Source: JAVWHP01 sp036639955 (GTDB lineage Bacteria > Bacillota_I > Bacilli_A > Erysipelotrichales > Erysipelotrichaceae). From it: DNA of 64,000 nucleotides. The DNA lies in the NCBI GenBank assembly GCA_036639955.1, contig JAVWHP010000008.1, positions 1-64,000 of the forward strand, given 5' to 3'. A model generated the notes under the pieces. The model was not told the DNA's origin and ran no database searches. It was given only the letters and a program-made list of their open reading frames with translations. The position numbers were made by a program, and so were the translations under genes. This document shows, in pieces, positions 44,517-54,061 of the stretch. Within the stretch, counting starts at the first letter, position 1. Every line of letters begins with the position of its first letter.

Positions 44517-46543
44517 TAATTCTTTTTCTTTTTAATGATCGCTTTATAACCAGAGTAAGTAACATAGAAATAAGCTAAGTATATAACTCCTATAATACAT
44601 CCAGTAATTAAACTAGCACTTAATACACTAGATCGTCCCATCATAACAATTACATCATTCATACTTGTAATACCTACATAGCAATGTGCAATAGCTAATA
44701 GTAATGGTAACATAAAGTAAATTCCTATTTGTAGAAGAATAGTATGATTAATCATTTTTTCTTCAGTACCAATTTGTCTTAAAGTGTTATAACGTTTAAC
44801 ATTATCACTAGCATCACTTAACTGTTGAATAGCTAATATAACAGCACTACTAATAATAAATATAATACCTAAATATAATCCTATATAAATGAATGTAATT
44901 GACATTCCTTTATTAGCTTCAAAAATTTCTGTTTTGTTATTTATCATAAATCTACCGATATTATTATTACTATCAGCACTTATAATATCACTTAATTTAT
45001 TTTGATAGTTATCAGTAAGAGCAATCATATCTGTATTTGGTTCTACATTAGCATTATAATAAATAGTATTTGGATTAATATTAGCAGGTATAATATCATC
45101 ATTAACAATTATATATAATTCACTACTAACTTGAGAAGTAATAAATGGAACTTCTGAATATTCTTCTACTAATTTAATGTCTTTATTGAATATTTCAAGT
45201 GTATTATTATAATCAAAATCTATTAATATATCTTCTAAGAAACTACGATACAATGTATTGATTCTTGCTTCATTACTACCCAAAGTGAGTTCATCTTTAC
45301 CAGCGTTTCTAGCTTGTTTATTGAAATCTGATAATTTGATAATTTCTAATGGTTCATCCATTAAACTAGGTGGAATTGTTTCGATATCTTTCACATCAGT
45401 AGAGAATCTTTTCATTAAATTACCTAGTGTTGCTTTTTCACTAAAATAACTATATATATAATGTTCATCTTTAGTTTGATCACTAATTGATTCATTATAT
45501 TGTTCTATTTCATTTAAGAACTCATTATTTATAGAATTATCTACATTGAAAGTTGTTATATAACTGCTAAAATCATAAGGAGTCATATTTTTTAAACTAG
45601 CATTTGATGAACTATTTAAATTAATACCTGTAGATAAAGCACCAATACTAAGTAATAGCATAATACAAACTACTGACATAGAAACAAAGTTAGAATTCAT
45701 TTTACTACTAATTTGTCTTAAAACAAACATATTTAGATTTTTAAAATATAGCTTTTTACTACATTGAGCAAATTTAAGTAGGAAACCTGCTAATGACATA
45801 AAGAATAATAAAGTTCCTACTGACCCAATTATAATAACTCTAAGGATGTTAACTTTCATGAATCCAAATTCTAACATTTGATAGTAATCCCATCCTAATA
45901 AACATATTGATATAATAAATAGTATTACAGATAATTGAATATTTAATATTTTAAGAGATTCACTCTTACGCTCAGCATTTAATAAATCAATTAATTTATA
46001 TTTGTTAAGAATTAATGTATTAAATAACATTACAATAAAGAATATAATAGCGAATGCACATATTGTAACAATAGTTGCATGCATAGAAAACATAAATTTA
46101 TAATTTAAAGATACTTCAAATAATGTAGCTGTAAATACTGTTAAAGCTTGTGAGAATATTACTCCAATAACTAAACCAGTAATTAAAGAAAATATACCTA
46201 TTAAAACTGTTTCATATATTAATATTTTAGACATCTTACCTTTAGGCATACCTAGAATTGTATAAAGACCAAGTTCTTTTTTACGTCTTTTAATTAAAAA
46301 GTTATTGGCATATAAGATTAAAATCACTAATACTATAGAAACAAATACAGATAGTATACTCATAACTTCAAATAACATTTTTACCATCCCTCTAGAACTA
46401 TTAGATAATGATAATAATGCTTCTTGATCTTCAAAAGAATTAAAACTATAAAATAAAGCTACTGAAAATACTATAGTTAAGAAATATACAAGATAATCTT
46501 TATAGCTTTTCTTAACGTTAGATAGTGCTAGTTTAAAGTACAT
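44516..46543 (-). CDS. BceB-type ABC transporter permease (FtsX-like)
   Basis: This permease of about 675 residues starts MYFKLALSNVKKSYKDYLVY. It has FtsX-like regions at both ends and a large extracellular domain of more than 200 residues in the middle (about 310-535), the BceB layout. These permeases recognise peptide antibiotics bound to lipid II or its cycle intermediates and signal flux to the BceS kinase. ATG at 46543 is preferred over GTG at 46558 because AGGTGG lies just upstream. It overlaps the ATPase gene. Confidence 0.88.
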   Translation of the reverse strand: MYFKLALSNVKKSYKDYLVYFLTIVFSVALFYSFNSFEDQEALLSLSNSSRGMVKMLFEVMSILSVFVSIVLVILILYANNFLIKRRKKELGLYTILGMPKGKMSKILIYETVLIGIFSLITGLVIGVIFSQALTVFTATLFEVSLNYKFMFSMHATIVTICAFAIIFFIVMLFNTLILNKYKLIDLLNAERKSESLKILNIQLSVILFIISICLLGWDYYQMLEFGFMKVNILRVIIIGSVGTLLFFMSLAGFLLKFAQCSKKLYFKNLNMFVLRQISSKMNSNFVSMSVVCIMLLLSIGALSTGINLNSSSNASLKNMTPYDFSSYITTFNVDNSINNEFLNEIEQYNESISDQTKDEHYIYSYFSEKATLGNLMKRFSTDVKDIETIPPSLMDEPLEIIKLSDFNKQARNAGKDELTLGSNEARINTLYRSFLEDILIDFDYNNTLEIFNKDIKLVEEYSEVPFITSQVSSELYIIVNDDIIPANINPNTIYYNANVEPNTDMIALTDNYQNKLSDIISADSNNNIGRFMINNKTEIFEANKGMSITFIYIGLYLGIIFIISSAVILAIQQLSDASDNVKRYNTLRQIGTEEKMINHTILLQIGIYFMLPLLLAIAHCYVGITSMNDVIVMMGRSSVLSASLITGCIIGVIYLAYFYVTYSGYKAIIKKKKN

Positions 46544-47300
46544 TGCTATTGTCACCACCTAATAAAGTTACTACTTCTATAATCTTGTTAAAGAATTCTT
46601 TACGTGTATCATTTCCTCTTATTAATTCATTAAATATTTTACCGTCTTTAATGAATAAGATACGATGTGCATAACTAGCAGTAAATGCATCATGAGTTAC
46701 CATTAATATAGTTGATTCATCTTGTTTATTTAATAGTTCTAAACTATCAAGTAACATTCTACTAGATTTAGAATCTAAGGCTCCAGTTGGTTCATCTGCT
46801 AATACAATACTTGGATTAGTAACTAATGCACGACAACATGCAACACGTTGTTTTTGACCACCTGACATTTGAAAAGGGAATTTCTTTAATTCGTTTTCAA
46901 TCTCTAATTTAGCAGCTATTTCTTTAATTCTTTTATCTATTTCAGAAGGTTTTACCTTTTGAATAGTTAAGGCTAAAGCAATGTTTTCATAAGCTGTTAA
47001 TGTATCTAAAAGATTAAAATCTTGAAAGATAAAACCTAATTCTTCTCTTCTGAAAGCAGATAAAGATCCTCTTTTTAATTTTGTAATATCTTTATCATTT
47101 ATAACTATACTACCTGTAGTTGGGTTATCTATTGTTGCTATACAATTTAATAAAGTTGTTTTACCAGAACCACTAGGTCCCATAACACCAATGAATTCAC
47201 CTTTAGAAACACTAAAACTTATGTTATCTATAGCTTTAGTAATGTTAGAACCTTTACCATAATATTTCTCTATTGAGCTTACTTCCAATATATTTTTCAT
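46533..47300 (-). CDS. BceA-type ABC transporter ATP-binding protein
   Basis: The 255-residue ATPase has Walker A GPSGSGKTTL, signature MSGGQKQR, Walker B IVLADEPTGALD and the H-loop MVTHD. It pairs with the large permease downstream. The GGAGGT site supports the start. It is separated from the kinase gene by 98 bp, which may hold a promoter bound by the response regulator (BceR-type promoters lie in front of bceA). Confidence 0.93.
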   Translation of the reverse strand: MKNILEVSSIEKYYGKGSNITKAIDNISFSVSKGEFIGVMGPSGSGKTTLLNCIATIDNPTTGSIVINDKDITKLKRGSLSAFRREELGFIFQDFNLLDTLTAYENIALALTIQKVKPSEIDKRIKEIAAKLEIENELKKFPFQMSGGQKQRVACCRALVTNPSIVLADEPTGALDSKSSRMLLDSLELLNKQDESTILMVTHDAFTASYAHRILFIKDGKIFNELIRGNDTRKEFFNKIIEVVTLLGGDNSNVL

Positions 47301-47398
47301 ATTTACCTCCGTAGCCCTTGCTACATGAACATTATATTATTAATGATAAAACTGAACAATCGATTTATATTACAGTTGTCTTACAATAGTGTAATAAA

Positions 47399-48409
47399 CT
47401 ATCTCATTAATATATGATTACTTAAAGGGAAATTAATTGTTATACAAAGACCATTATTATCATTAATAGAAGCACTAATATTTAAGTTTAATTTAGTACA
47501 TAGTTTTTTACATAGATACAAACCCATACCAGTAGATTTAGCAATATTACGACCATTACTACCAGTAAAACCTTTATTAAATAATCTATCTAATTCTGAT
47601 TCTAATACACCAATACCATTATCATTAATCTTTAATAATAGGCTATTAGAAGCTATAGTAGTATTAATATCTATCTTACCATTATTTGGTACATATTTAA
47701 GACTATTACCTATAATTTGATTAAGGATAAAAGATAACCATTTCTCATCACTAAAAACATTAACATCACAGTTAGTGATGTTAATAGCTATATTCTTTAA
47801 AATGAAAGAACGACTATTCTTCTTAATAACATTATTTATCTGTTTCATTAAATTTAATTCTTTTATTATATAATCTTTTTCTACTGAATTGCTTCTAGCA
47901 TAAAATAATGCTTGCTCAACATAATCTTCTACTTTTTCAATTTCATTATTTATAGAAATAGTAGTATCATTTTTAGAATTCTCTATGATTAATTTACTAG
48001 CAGCTAAAGGGGTTTTAATTTCATGGACCCACATTTCAATATATTCTCTATATTCTCTATTATCTATTTCATAAGCATGAATTTTTTCATGGAAATAACG
48101 ATCTGTAATTCTTATTGTATCAAATAATCTAATACCATCATAAAAACTAGGTTCATCTACTATTTCATGAATAAGTACTTTATTATCAATTCCTTCAGAA
48201 GTCTTATTTAATTCTTTATAAAAGCTATAACGTCGATAATATTCTACTAGTAATACACATACATCGATAGATAATAAAGATATAATTATCATTAAAGTTA
48301 CACTAGATGGAGTATTAGTTACTTTACAAAAAAAATAAAAAAATATAACTATAAATATAGTATATATAATTAGATATAGTTTATCTAATATTAAGTCTTT
48401 AATTTTCAT
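47399..48409 (-). CDS. BceS/GraS-type intramembrane-sensing histidine kinase
   Basis: The 336-residue protein has two closely spaced N-terminal helices (about 12-30 and 36-52) with almost no extracellular loop. These are followed by the phospho-acceptor box WVHEIKTPLAASK and the ATP-binding boxes (NQIIGNSLKYVPN, then DNGIGV and GMGLYL). Such kinases cannot sense drug directly and rely on the BceAB transporter. It overlaps the response regulator gene by 11 bp. Confidence 0.92.
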   Translation of the reverse strand: MKIKDLILDKLYLIIYTIFIVIFFYFFCKVTNTPSSVTLMIIISLLSIDVCVLLVEYYRRYSFYKELNKTSEGIDNKVLIHEIVDEPSFYDGIRLFDTIRITDRYFHEKIHAYEIDNREYREYIEMWVHEIKTPLAASKLIIENSKNDTTISINNEIEKVEDYVEQALFYARSNSVEKDYIIKELNLMKQINNVIKKNSRSFILKNIAINITNCDVNVFSDEKWLSFILNQIIGNSLKYVPNNGKIDINTTIASNSLLLKINDNGIGVLESELDRLFNKGFTGSNGRNIAKSTGMGLYLCKKLCTKLNLNISASINDNNGLCITINFPLSNHILMR

Positions 48410-49073
48410 ATATGATATATCCTAAGCCTCGCTTAGTAGTAATTAAATCATCTAGTTTTATAAACTCTAGTTTCTTTCTTAAACGATTAATATTAACAGT
48501 TAAAGTATTATCATCAATAAATAAATCACAATCCCACATATATTGCATAAGTTCTGTTCTAGATACTATCTTATTCTTGTTTATAAATAAACAGTGAATT
48601 ATTCTTAATTCATTCTTTGTAAGGTCTGTTACATTACCATTAGTGCTTAAAGTACTTTTAGATATATTTAATTCTATATTATTTAATTGTAGTATATTAG
48701 CATTATTAGCATCATAACTTCTTTTAATTACTCCAGATATTCTAGCTAAAAGAATTTGAGGATTATAAGGTTTAGTAATATAATCATCAGCACCTAAATT
48801 AATACTTAATAATTCATCAAGTTGTGAGTCTCTACTAGTAACTACTATTATTGGAGTATTACTAGTTTTTCTTATTTCTTTACATATATAATGGCCATCA
48901 TAATAAGGTAGGTTTAAATCTAATAAAATTAGATGTGGTTTAACTTTAGTAACATCTTCTATGATGTTACTAAAGTTAATAGGAGTAATTACCTCATAAT
49001 TATATTTAGTAAGGTAAACACTTAGTTCATTCCTTATTGTATTGTCATCTTCTATAATCATTATTTTATACAT
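48399..49073 (-). CDS. BceR-type OmpR-family response regulator
   Basis: The 224-residue regulator has a receiver with the acidic pair MIIEDDN and phospho-acceptor Asp in LILLDLNLPYYDG, and a C-terminal winged helix ending TTKRGLGYI. It is first in the minus-strand operon, with GGAGGTGA before ATG. It should activate the bceAB genes when transporter flux signals antibiotic stress. Confidence 0.93.
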   Translation of the reverse strand: MYKIMIIEDDNTIRNELSVYLTKYNYEVITPINFSNIIEDVTKVKPHLILLDLNLPYYDGHYICKEIRKTSNTPIIVVTSRDSQLDELLSINLGADDYITKPYNPQILLARISGVIKRSYDANNANILQLNNIELNISKSTLSTNGNVTDLTKNELRIIHCLFINKNKIVSRTELMQYMWDCDLFIDDNTLTVNINRLRKKLEFIKLDDLITTKRGLGYIIYEN

Positions 49074-49292
49074 ATCTTCACCTCCCCTTTATTATAAGGG
49101 AATATTGATTAAATTCAAGGGGGGGATGAAGGATAAGGCCATAAAACCTTTATAAATGAATATAAAATGAAGAAACTTTGTAAGTTTAAATAAACTAACA
49201 AACATTTAAAGGGGAAGATAGGGGAGGAAGGGATAATAAGAAGAAATGACATATAGGAAGATGAGATAAAAAATAAGGAAAGAGGAGAAGAA

Positions 49293-50210
49293 GTGAATAA
49301 AGAAATAAGCGGGGGAAATGATGGAATATATAAAAGAAGAGCAAAAGGAACAGGATCAATATATAAGTTAAGTGGAATTAGAAGAAACCCTTGGGTAGCA
49401 TGCATAACAATCGGGTATAACAATGAAAATGGAAAACAGCAACAGAAACCTATAGGATACTTTAAGACACGTGATGAAGCAGTAAAAGCATTACCAAGTG
49501 TCACAGTAAAAACAAGATATATAACAAATATGCATAAAGAACCTAAATTAATAGAAATATGGAATAGTATATATGAAGAGGAAATCCAATATCTTTCATC
49601 ATCATCAAAAACAGGGTATAAAGCTGCCATTAATAATTTTTCAGAACTATTTGAACTGAGTATAGTTGATATAGATATCCGTAATATACAACCAATATTC
49701 ACAAAAATGGTAAGAGAAAAAAGTGGAAAATCAAAGTTAAATAAAGCTAGAACAGTTATTTCAAAAATTTATAGCTATGCAATAAAATATGATTATGTAG
49801 AAAAAGACTACTCTACTTATATCAAGTATACAAGTATAAAGGAACAAACAGAACTTCATGTTCCTTTAACACATAAAGAGATAAAATTGTTATGGGAAAT
49901 TGGATCTTATAGTTCTTTAATATGTTTATTATTAATTTATACGGGCCTTAGACCTAAAGAACTATTTGAACTTGAACGTATAAATATCCATCTTAGTGAT
50001 AAATATATTATTGCTGGTTCAAAGACAAATAATGGGAGGAATCGTATTATACCTCTTCATGATGAAATTGTTCCAATTATCAAACAACTTATAAGTGTTA
50101 ATAATAGTTATAAATATTTGCTTTCTAATTCTGTTAATTCTAATTCTTATAATAGTTTTAGGTTGAATATATTTGAACCTTTAATTCCTTTTTATGTTTT
50201 TAAGTATTGA
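49293..50210 (+). pseudogene. Tyrosine recombinase (phage/ICE-type integrase), C-terminally truncated
   Basis: The 305-residue product has an AP2-like arm-binding N-terminus (KRRAKGTGSIYKLSG), a SAM-like core-binding domain (about 85-170) and the start of the catalytic domain with the first active Arg in YTGLRPKEL (about residue 219) and Lys-bearing GSKTNNGRNRIIPLHD. It stops after SFRLNIFEPL, just before the expected HxxR box and the nucleophilic Tyr. No continuation is seen downstream in any frame. It is therefore probably inactive, a scar of a mobile element. GTG start with GAGGAG. Confidence 0.82.
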
Positions 50211-50269
50211 TACAAAAATTCGTGCTAATAATATAATGTGTATTTTTTATAAAAAAATTCCAAATCATA

Positions 50270-50298
50270 TTGACAATTATTAACAGTTTTTATACAAT
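50270..50298 (+). promoter_or_regulatory. Promoter of the LXG-like toxin module
   Basis: A perfect -35 TTGACA (50270-50275) and a -10 TACAAT (50293-50298) are spaced by 17 bp. TATACA at 50291 is an alternative with a 15-bp spacer. It sits between the broken integrase gene and the first module gene. Confidence 0.75.
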
Positions 50299-50331
50299 AG
50301 TTAATAGAAATGAAAAAGGAGGAGATCAAGT

Positions 50332-50691
50332 TTGTTTTCAGATACTATGGAGTATTACAATGATACAGAAGAACAAAGAGTTCAAAAAAGATACAAACAA
50401 AAAGCTAATTATTATGAAATGAGAAGAGATTCTTTAGAAGTGGCCATAAATAAGATTGAAACTACATATTCTGAACTGAACACAAATGTTTTTAATAATA
50501 TAGAAATTTCATCAACACCAAGTGATATAGTAAATTTCACATATGATGAAGTGGCTTATAATAATGAAGTTGAACTTAAGCTAATTATTTTGCATGTGGA
50601 AGAATCAATCTCTATTTTAAAAATGGAATTGGCAAAAATAGAGGATAGTTATTATTTATATTATGGTAAAGCAATTAATGGAGGTGACTAG
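50332..50691 (+). CDS. Small helical protein, DUF5082-like, first gene of the toxin module
   Basis: The 119-residue protein is nearly all helix with a coiled-coil character (KRYKQKANYYEMRRDSLEVA at the N-terminus). It resembles in size, fold and position the YwqH-type DUF5082 proteins that open Bacillus LXG operons. Those act as partners or chaperones that present LXG effectors to type VII secretion. The start is TTG 50332, 8-9 nt after AGGAGG; ATG 50347 is possible. The family assignment is by analogy and needs a profile search. Confidence 0.6.
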   Translation: MFSDTMEYYNDTEEQRVQKRYKQKANYYEMRRDSLEVAINKIETTYSELNTNVFNNIEISSTPSDIVNFTYDEVAYNNEVELKLIILHVEESISILKMELAKIEDSYYLYYGKAINGGD

Positions 50692-50693
50692 TA

Positions 50694-51014
50694 ATGGGGG
50701 TAAATAAACCAAGCAATTTTGACATAACATTTAGTTCTGAGTTATTTACTATTGCTGACAAAGCGAATAAGCTGTTCTTAACTGATTTTATTGATAGTAA
50801 AATTGCTTTAGAACGTATTTTAAATAATATTCAATCTGAAGATGGGTTCAAAGGTAAGGCTTGTTTTGGCTTTGTAGAAATTTTTGAAATATTATTAATG
50901 TATCATAATGATTTAATTTTGGAATTTCCAGATTTATATAAAGCTTTTTCCGATCAAAGTGATAAATTAGCTGAAATTGATTATCTCAATATAATGCTTC
51001 AAAAGCACAAATGA
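50694..51014 (+). CDS. Small helical protein, WXG100/DUF5344-like, second gene of the toxin module
   Basis: The 106-residue protein has the helical-hairpin look of WXG100-type proteins: two long helices around a loop with glycines (SEDGFKGKACFG near the middle). It starts 2 bp after the preceding gene behind GGAGGTGA, so the pair is tightly coupled. The role proposed, secretion partner of the toxin at 51460, is inference from order and size. Confidence 0.6.
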   Translation: MGVNKPSNFDITFSSELFTIADKANKLFLTDFIDSKIALERILNNIQSEDGFKGKACFGFVEIFEILLMYHNDLILEFPDLYKAFSDQSDKLAEIDYLNIMLQKHK

Positions 51015-51128
51015 CATCTTGTAAATACAAAAGAGAATTAATCTATAATTCATATTATCGATACCAAAGTTATAGTTAATTAAGATTAATTAGTAATCAA
51101 TATTTAAAGTGTTTTGAAAGGAGAAAAC

Positions 51129-51470
51129 ATGTGTAATGAAATTAAAATAGATCTTAGAATGATAGAATATGTAAAAGCAATTTTACCCGAAATTTCAAGG
51201 ATAAACAATTTTATAGGATTTCAGGCAATACTATTAAAGAAAACACAAGAAGAAAAAGGCAAATATGCATTAATTTTAGAAGATAAAATAGAAATGTCCA
51301 TAAATCAGTTAACTACATTATCTCTTTATTATAGCGGTTTAGCAAATAGTCTAATAACAATTGTTTCACAATATGAAAAGTTAGATGAAAGTTTATGCTT
51401 ACAGATTGAACAATTTAATATCAATTTCGCAACGCTGAATAATACGTATAAGATAAATTATGACAAATAG
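51129..51470 (+). CDS. Small helical protein, third gene of the toxin module
   Basis: The 113-residue product is predicted all-helical, starting MCNEIKIDLRMIEYVKAILP. ATG 51129 follows AAAGGAG (51117-51123); an upstream TTG at 51114 would put the ribosome site inside the gene. It overlaps the toxin gene by 11 bp. It resembles LXG-partner proteins in size and position. The 114-bp gap before it holds a 9-bp inverted repeat AATTAATCT/AGATTAATT (51036-51044, 51083-51091). Confidence 0.6.
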   Translation: MCNEIKIDLRMIEYVKAILPEISRINNFIGFQAILLKKTQEEKGKYALILEDKIEMSINQLTTLSLYYSGLANSLITIVSQYEKLDESLCLQIEQFNINFATLNNTYKINYDK

Positions 51471-52470
51471 ATATAATTTCAATGCATATTACTGGAGCGA
51501 AGAGGTAGAGTATTGTAAACGAGTGAAAAATATGCTTTCCACTTTAGCTATTATAGATGCACAGATTGTTAATGCTTATTATCAATTTCAGTGTGAAGGC
51601 CTGTACAATAACCATAGATGTTATGAATATTCAAGTATTGAAACAAGGATCAATTATTGCTATCAAACTATTGAGATAATGCTGTCTTATTGTTTTGTGC
51701 TTTCTAAAAAATTTATAGAATCTGAAAACGCATTTGCCTTAAGTATTTCTAAAGCTATTGAAGAGACGTCTCTTTTAGATATCAACTCATATGAAATAAG
51801 TAATTCATTAAATATTACAGAACCAGAATCAATAACAACGACAACTTATGCTAATTATAATCCTAATCAGATAAAGACAAAAAATATTTTTATTCAAAAA
51901 AATAAAATCAATCTGACAGATATAAATGTCTTTGGAAGTATGTTCTCTTTCACGAATAATAAGCAAATTAAATTAAATGAAAAATTGTTATGCTCGATTC
52001 ATATAACTGAAGAAGAACGACTAAAACTTTATAAAGAACAAATTGAATTTTATAATAACATATTACCTACGAAATTTGATAATGATGTTATATCCTCTAA
52101 CGAAGAATTATCTAATATTTTAAATTTAGTGCCTTTTATAGGTAGTGCAAAAAATATTATTGAGGGGGTTGCTGGAAGAACTCTAGATGGCGAGAAACTC
52201 TCGAGAAAAGATCAAGCCTTTACTTTAGCTAATGGAACAATTAATGGTCTTGTTGACAGTTTTACTTTTGGCACAGTTAAAATATACTTAAAGATGCCCA
52301 AAGCTAATTTCAAATCTAAAATAAAGAAAATCACTACTGTAATTAGAAAAGATTTTACAAATAACATAGTTAAAGAATCTGTTTTAGGCACATTAGAACA
52401 AACTACAAAAAATGAAACTCTTATTAATAAGTTAGACTTAGCAGTATCTCTATATGGTATAATTAAATAG
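51460..52470 (+). CDS. Candidate LXG-like polymorphic toxin with a pre-toxin TG-like segment
   Basis: The 336-residue protein has a helical N-terminal region (about 1-105) like an LXG or WXG targeting domain, a low-complexity linker (about 106-180), and a segment at about 222-264 (LVPFIGSAKNIIEG, then GRTLDGEKLSRKDQAF) that matches the pre-toxin TG type found before toxin domains. The last 72 residues (265-336) are basic and of no family I know. It overlaps the upstream partner gene and is followed by two membrane-anchored paralogs. The toxin domain is unusually short; the gene may be intact and novel or a shortened relic. Confidence 0.62.
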   Translation: MTNRYNFNAYYWSEEVEYCKRVKNMLSTLAIIDAQIVNAYYQFQCEGLYNNHRCYEYSSIETRINYCYQTIEIMLSYCFVLSKKFIESENAFALSISKAIEETSLLDINSYEISNSLNITEPESITTTTYANYNPNQIKTKNIFIQKNKINLTDINVFGSMFSFTNNKQIKLNEKLLCSIHITEEERLKLYKEQIEFYNNILPTKFDNDVISSNEELSNILNLVPFIGSAKNIIEGVAGRTLDGEKLSRKDQAFTLANGTINGLVDSFTFGTVKIYLKMPKANFKSKIKKITTVIRKDFTNNIVKESVLGTLEQTTKNETLINKLDLAVSLYGIIK

Positions 52471-52488
52471 AAAGAGAGAAAATTTCAA

Positions 52489-53148
52489 ATGAAAAATAAA
52501 ATTAAAGCAGTTCTTTGTGTATTAATAGCTATAATTTTTTCTGTGCAATTGAAAAGGGCATTCTTAAACTATAGCCCTTCAGCTATAGAAAAAAGAGAAT
52601 TAGAAGAATTCAACGAGAAAATGGAAAAGAACATACAAATAGCTAAGGCAGATGGTAGTTATGGAAGACCGACATATATTACGGCAATGATTGAGGCAGG
52701 TATAGACGAAAAAAAATATGTTCTTAACGATAGTGAGTATTTTCACTGTGATTATCTATTTGACGAAAATGGTAATAAGTTGCTTGATTTTGCTATTAGG
52801 AAGTTTATTCCAGTTTCACGTCATCATATATTGATTATAGATAAAGCTAATAATAAGCATTTATTTAATGTTAAAGAAAACAGACTATCTAATCTTGAAT
52901 TTATTGATATAGGTATAGTTAGTGAGTATGAAATAGTGAATGGAAAAGAGGTATTAAAACCATATACAGATTTAATACAACTAAAAGGTAAAGATAATCA
53001 AGTAAGCTATTATAACCAAGACGAAGAAGTAGTAGCAAAATCTATTTCTAAATGTTGTTTAAGAGTTAATGTTTTAAAAACTAAGGATGGTTACAAGGAA
53101 GATGAAAAAAAGCTTTACGAAGTTATGGATTGGGAAAAATATTCATAA
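52489..53148 (+). CDS. Membrane-anchored candidate immunity protein, copy 1
   Basis: The 219-residue protein has a basic N-terminus, one membrane helix (about 6-19) and an extracytoplasmic domain of about 190 residues. It is a paralog of the next gene; both share IID-type strands followed by HLFNVK, then SNL-F-DIG and PYTD-IQ-KG, in their C-terminal halves. Two tandem copies directly behind a toxin-like gene is the usual position of immunity genes. A domain outside the membrane would protect against a toxin acting at the envelope. Function not proven. Confidence 0.6.
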   Translation: MKNKIKAVLCVLIAIIFSVQLKRAFLNYSPSAIEKRELEEFNEKMEKNIQIAKADGSYGRPTYITAMIEAGIDEKKYVLNDSEYFHCDYLFDENGNKLLDFAIRKFIPVSRHHILIIDKANNKHLFNVKENRLSNLEFIDIGIVSEYEIVNGKEVLKPYTDLIQLKGKDNQVSYYNQDEEVVAKSISKCCLRVNVLKTKDGYKEDEKKLYEVMDWEKYS

Positions 53149-53179
53149 TTAATTATATTGAAAAAATGGGAGGTTCATA

Positions 53180-53848
53180 ATGAGCAATAAAAGTGTCATA
53201 GGTGTTATTTTTTTTAGTGCTATTATTTTTCCAGCTATATTTATGGAAATGTATAATGATTATGGTAATAGAAATTCAGATGTTAAAACTGATTCACCTA
53301 CAAAAGAGGAAGTTGAACAAGGAGAAAAATTACTTAGAATTGAAACGCAAAACGAAATAGATAGAAGATATCTAGATTTAATAATAGAAAATAGCAGAGT
53401 AGGATTAAGAGTAGAAGAAAAAGTCAACCAAGATAAGAAAAGTAAGACATATCTGTTAATGGATAATAATGATAAAGTAGTGGATTTTGATATTAAAAGA
53501 ATCATAGCTATTTCAAATAATCACATTGTTCTTATAGATGTTGATAAGAATATGCATTTGTTCAACGTTAAACAGAATAAAATATCGAATCTAAATTTTA
53601 AGGATATAGGTAAGGTTATAGAATATTCAGAAATAGATGGAAATCAAGTGCAAGAACCCTATACGGATATAATACAAATTAAGGGAATTGATAACAAAAT
53701 ATATTACTATAACAAAGATGAAGAAATAGTTGCTTCTTCTTCAGATAAAAATTGTACATATGCTACAATAGTAAGAACCAACAACAGTTATAAGGAAAAA
53801 CCTATAGCCAATTACAGTATTATGAACTGGGATTACTATAAAGATTAA
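53180..53848 (+). CDS. Membrane-anchored candidate immunity protein, copy 2
   Basis: The 222-residue paralog of the preceding protein has one membrane helix (about 5-23) and the same exported domain (IVLIDVDKNMHLFNVK, then PYTDIIQIKG and YYYNKDEEIVAS). GGAGG precedes ATG 53180, 31 bp after copy 1. The N-terminal halves have diverged much more than the C-terminal halves, suggesting duplication followed by specialisation. No terminator is obvious in the 214 bp that follow. Confidence 0.6.
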   Translation: MSNKSVIGVIFFSAIIFPAIFMEMYNDYGNRNSDVKTDSPTKEEVEQGEKLLRIETQNEIDRRYLDLIIENSRVGLRVEEKVNQDKKSKTYLLMDNNDKVVDFDIKRIIAISNNHIVLIDVDKNMHLFNVKQNKISNLNFKDIGKVIEYSEIDGNQVQEPYTDIIQIKGIDNKIYYYNKDEEIVASSSDKNCTYATIVRTNNSYKEKPIANYSIMNWDYYKD

Positions 53849-53984
53849 TAGAGTGTTATTAAAAAATAATATCTGTTACTTCCTATTATTTCAAGTTTTA
53901 TATTAATTAAATATTTTAAAAATCTATCTAAATTGAATGACTATTTTATATAATAATTAATATGTTTTTATGATCGAATGAGAG

Positions 53985-54061
53985 ACTACCAACCATCCCC
54001 CTTCGATATTTCTAGTCATTAAATGCGTATTCGTGTATACTATAGGGGAAAGGTTGGTAGT
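53985..54061 (+). promoter_or_regulatory. Inverted repeat enclosing the leader and ribosome site of the DEAD-box helicase gene
   Basis: ACTACCAACC (53985-53994) is an exact inverted copy of GGTTGGTAGT (54052-54061). The match extends imperfectly through TCCCC (left) and GGGGA (right). The right arm covers the ribosome site region and ends one base before ATG 54063. A -10-like TATACT at 54036-54041 lies in the loop. If transcription starts upstream of 53985, the hairpin would hide the start. Confidence 0.5.

Noticed and set aside
49115..49702. A 195-residue leftward hydrophobic frame across the integrase start
   Set aside because: It is the reverse complement of purine-rich integrase codons and of the upstream A/G-rich leader; its Ser/Leu/Phe/Pro-rich makeup is typical of such shadows.
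52816..52828. A half-parS-like AGTTTCACGTCA in the first candidate immunity gene
   Set aside because: Only one half-site matches; the second arm does not, and the location in an accessory gene makes function unlikely.
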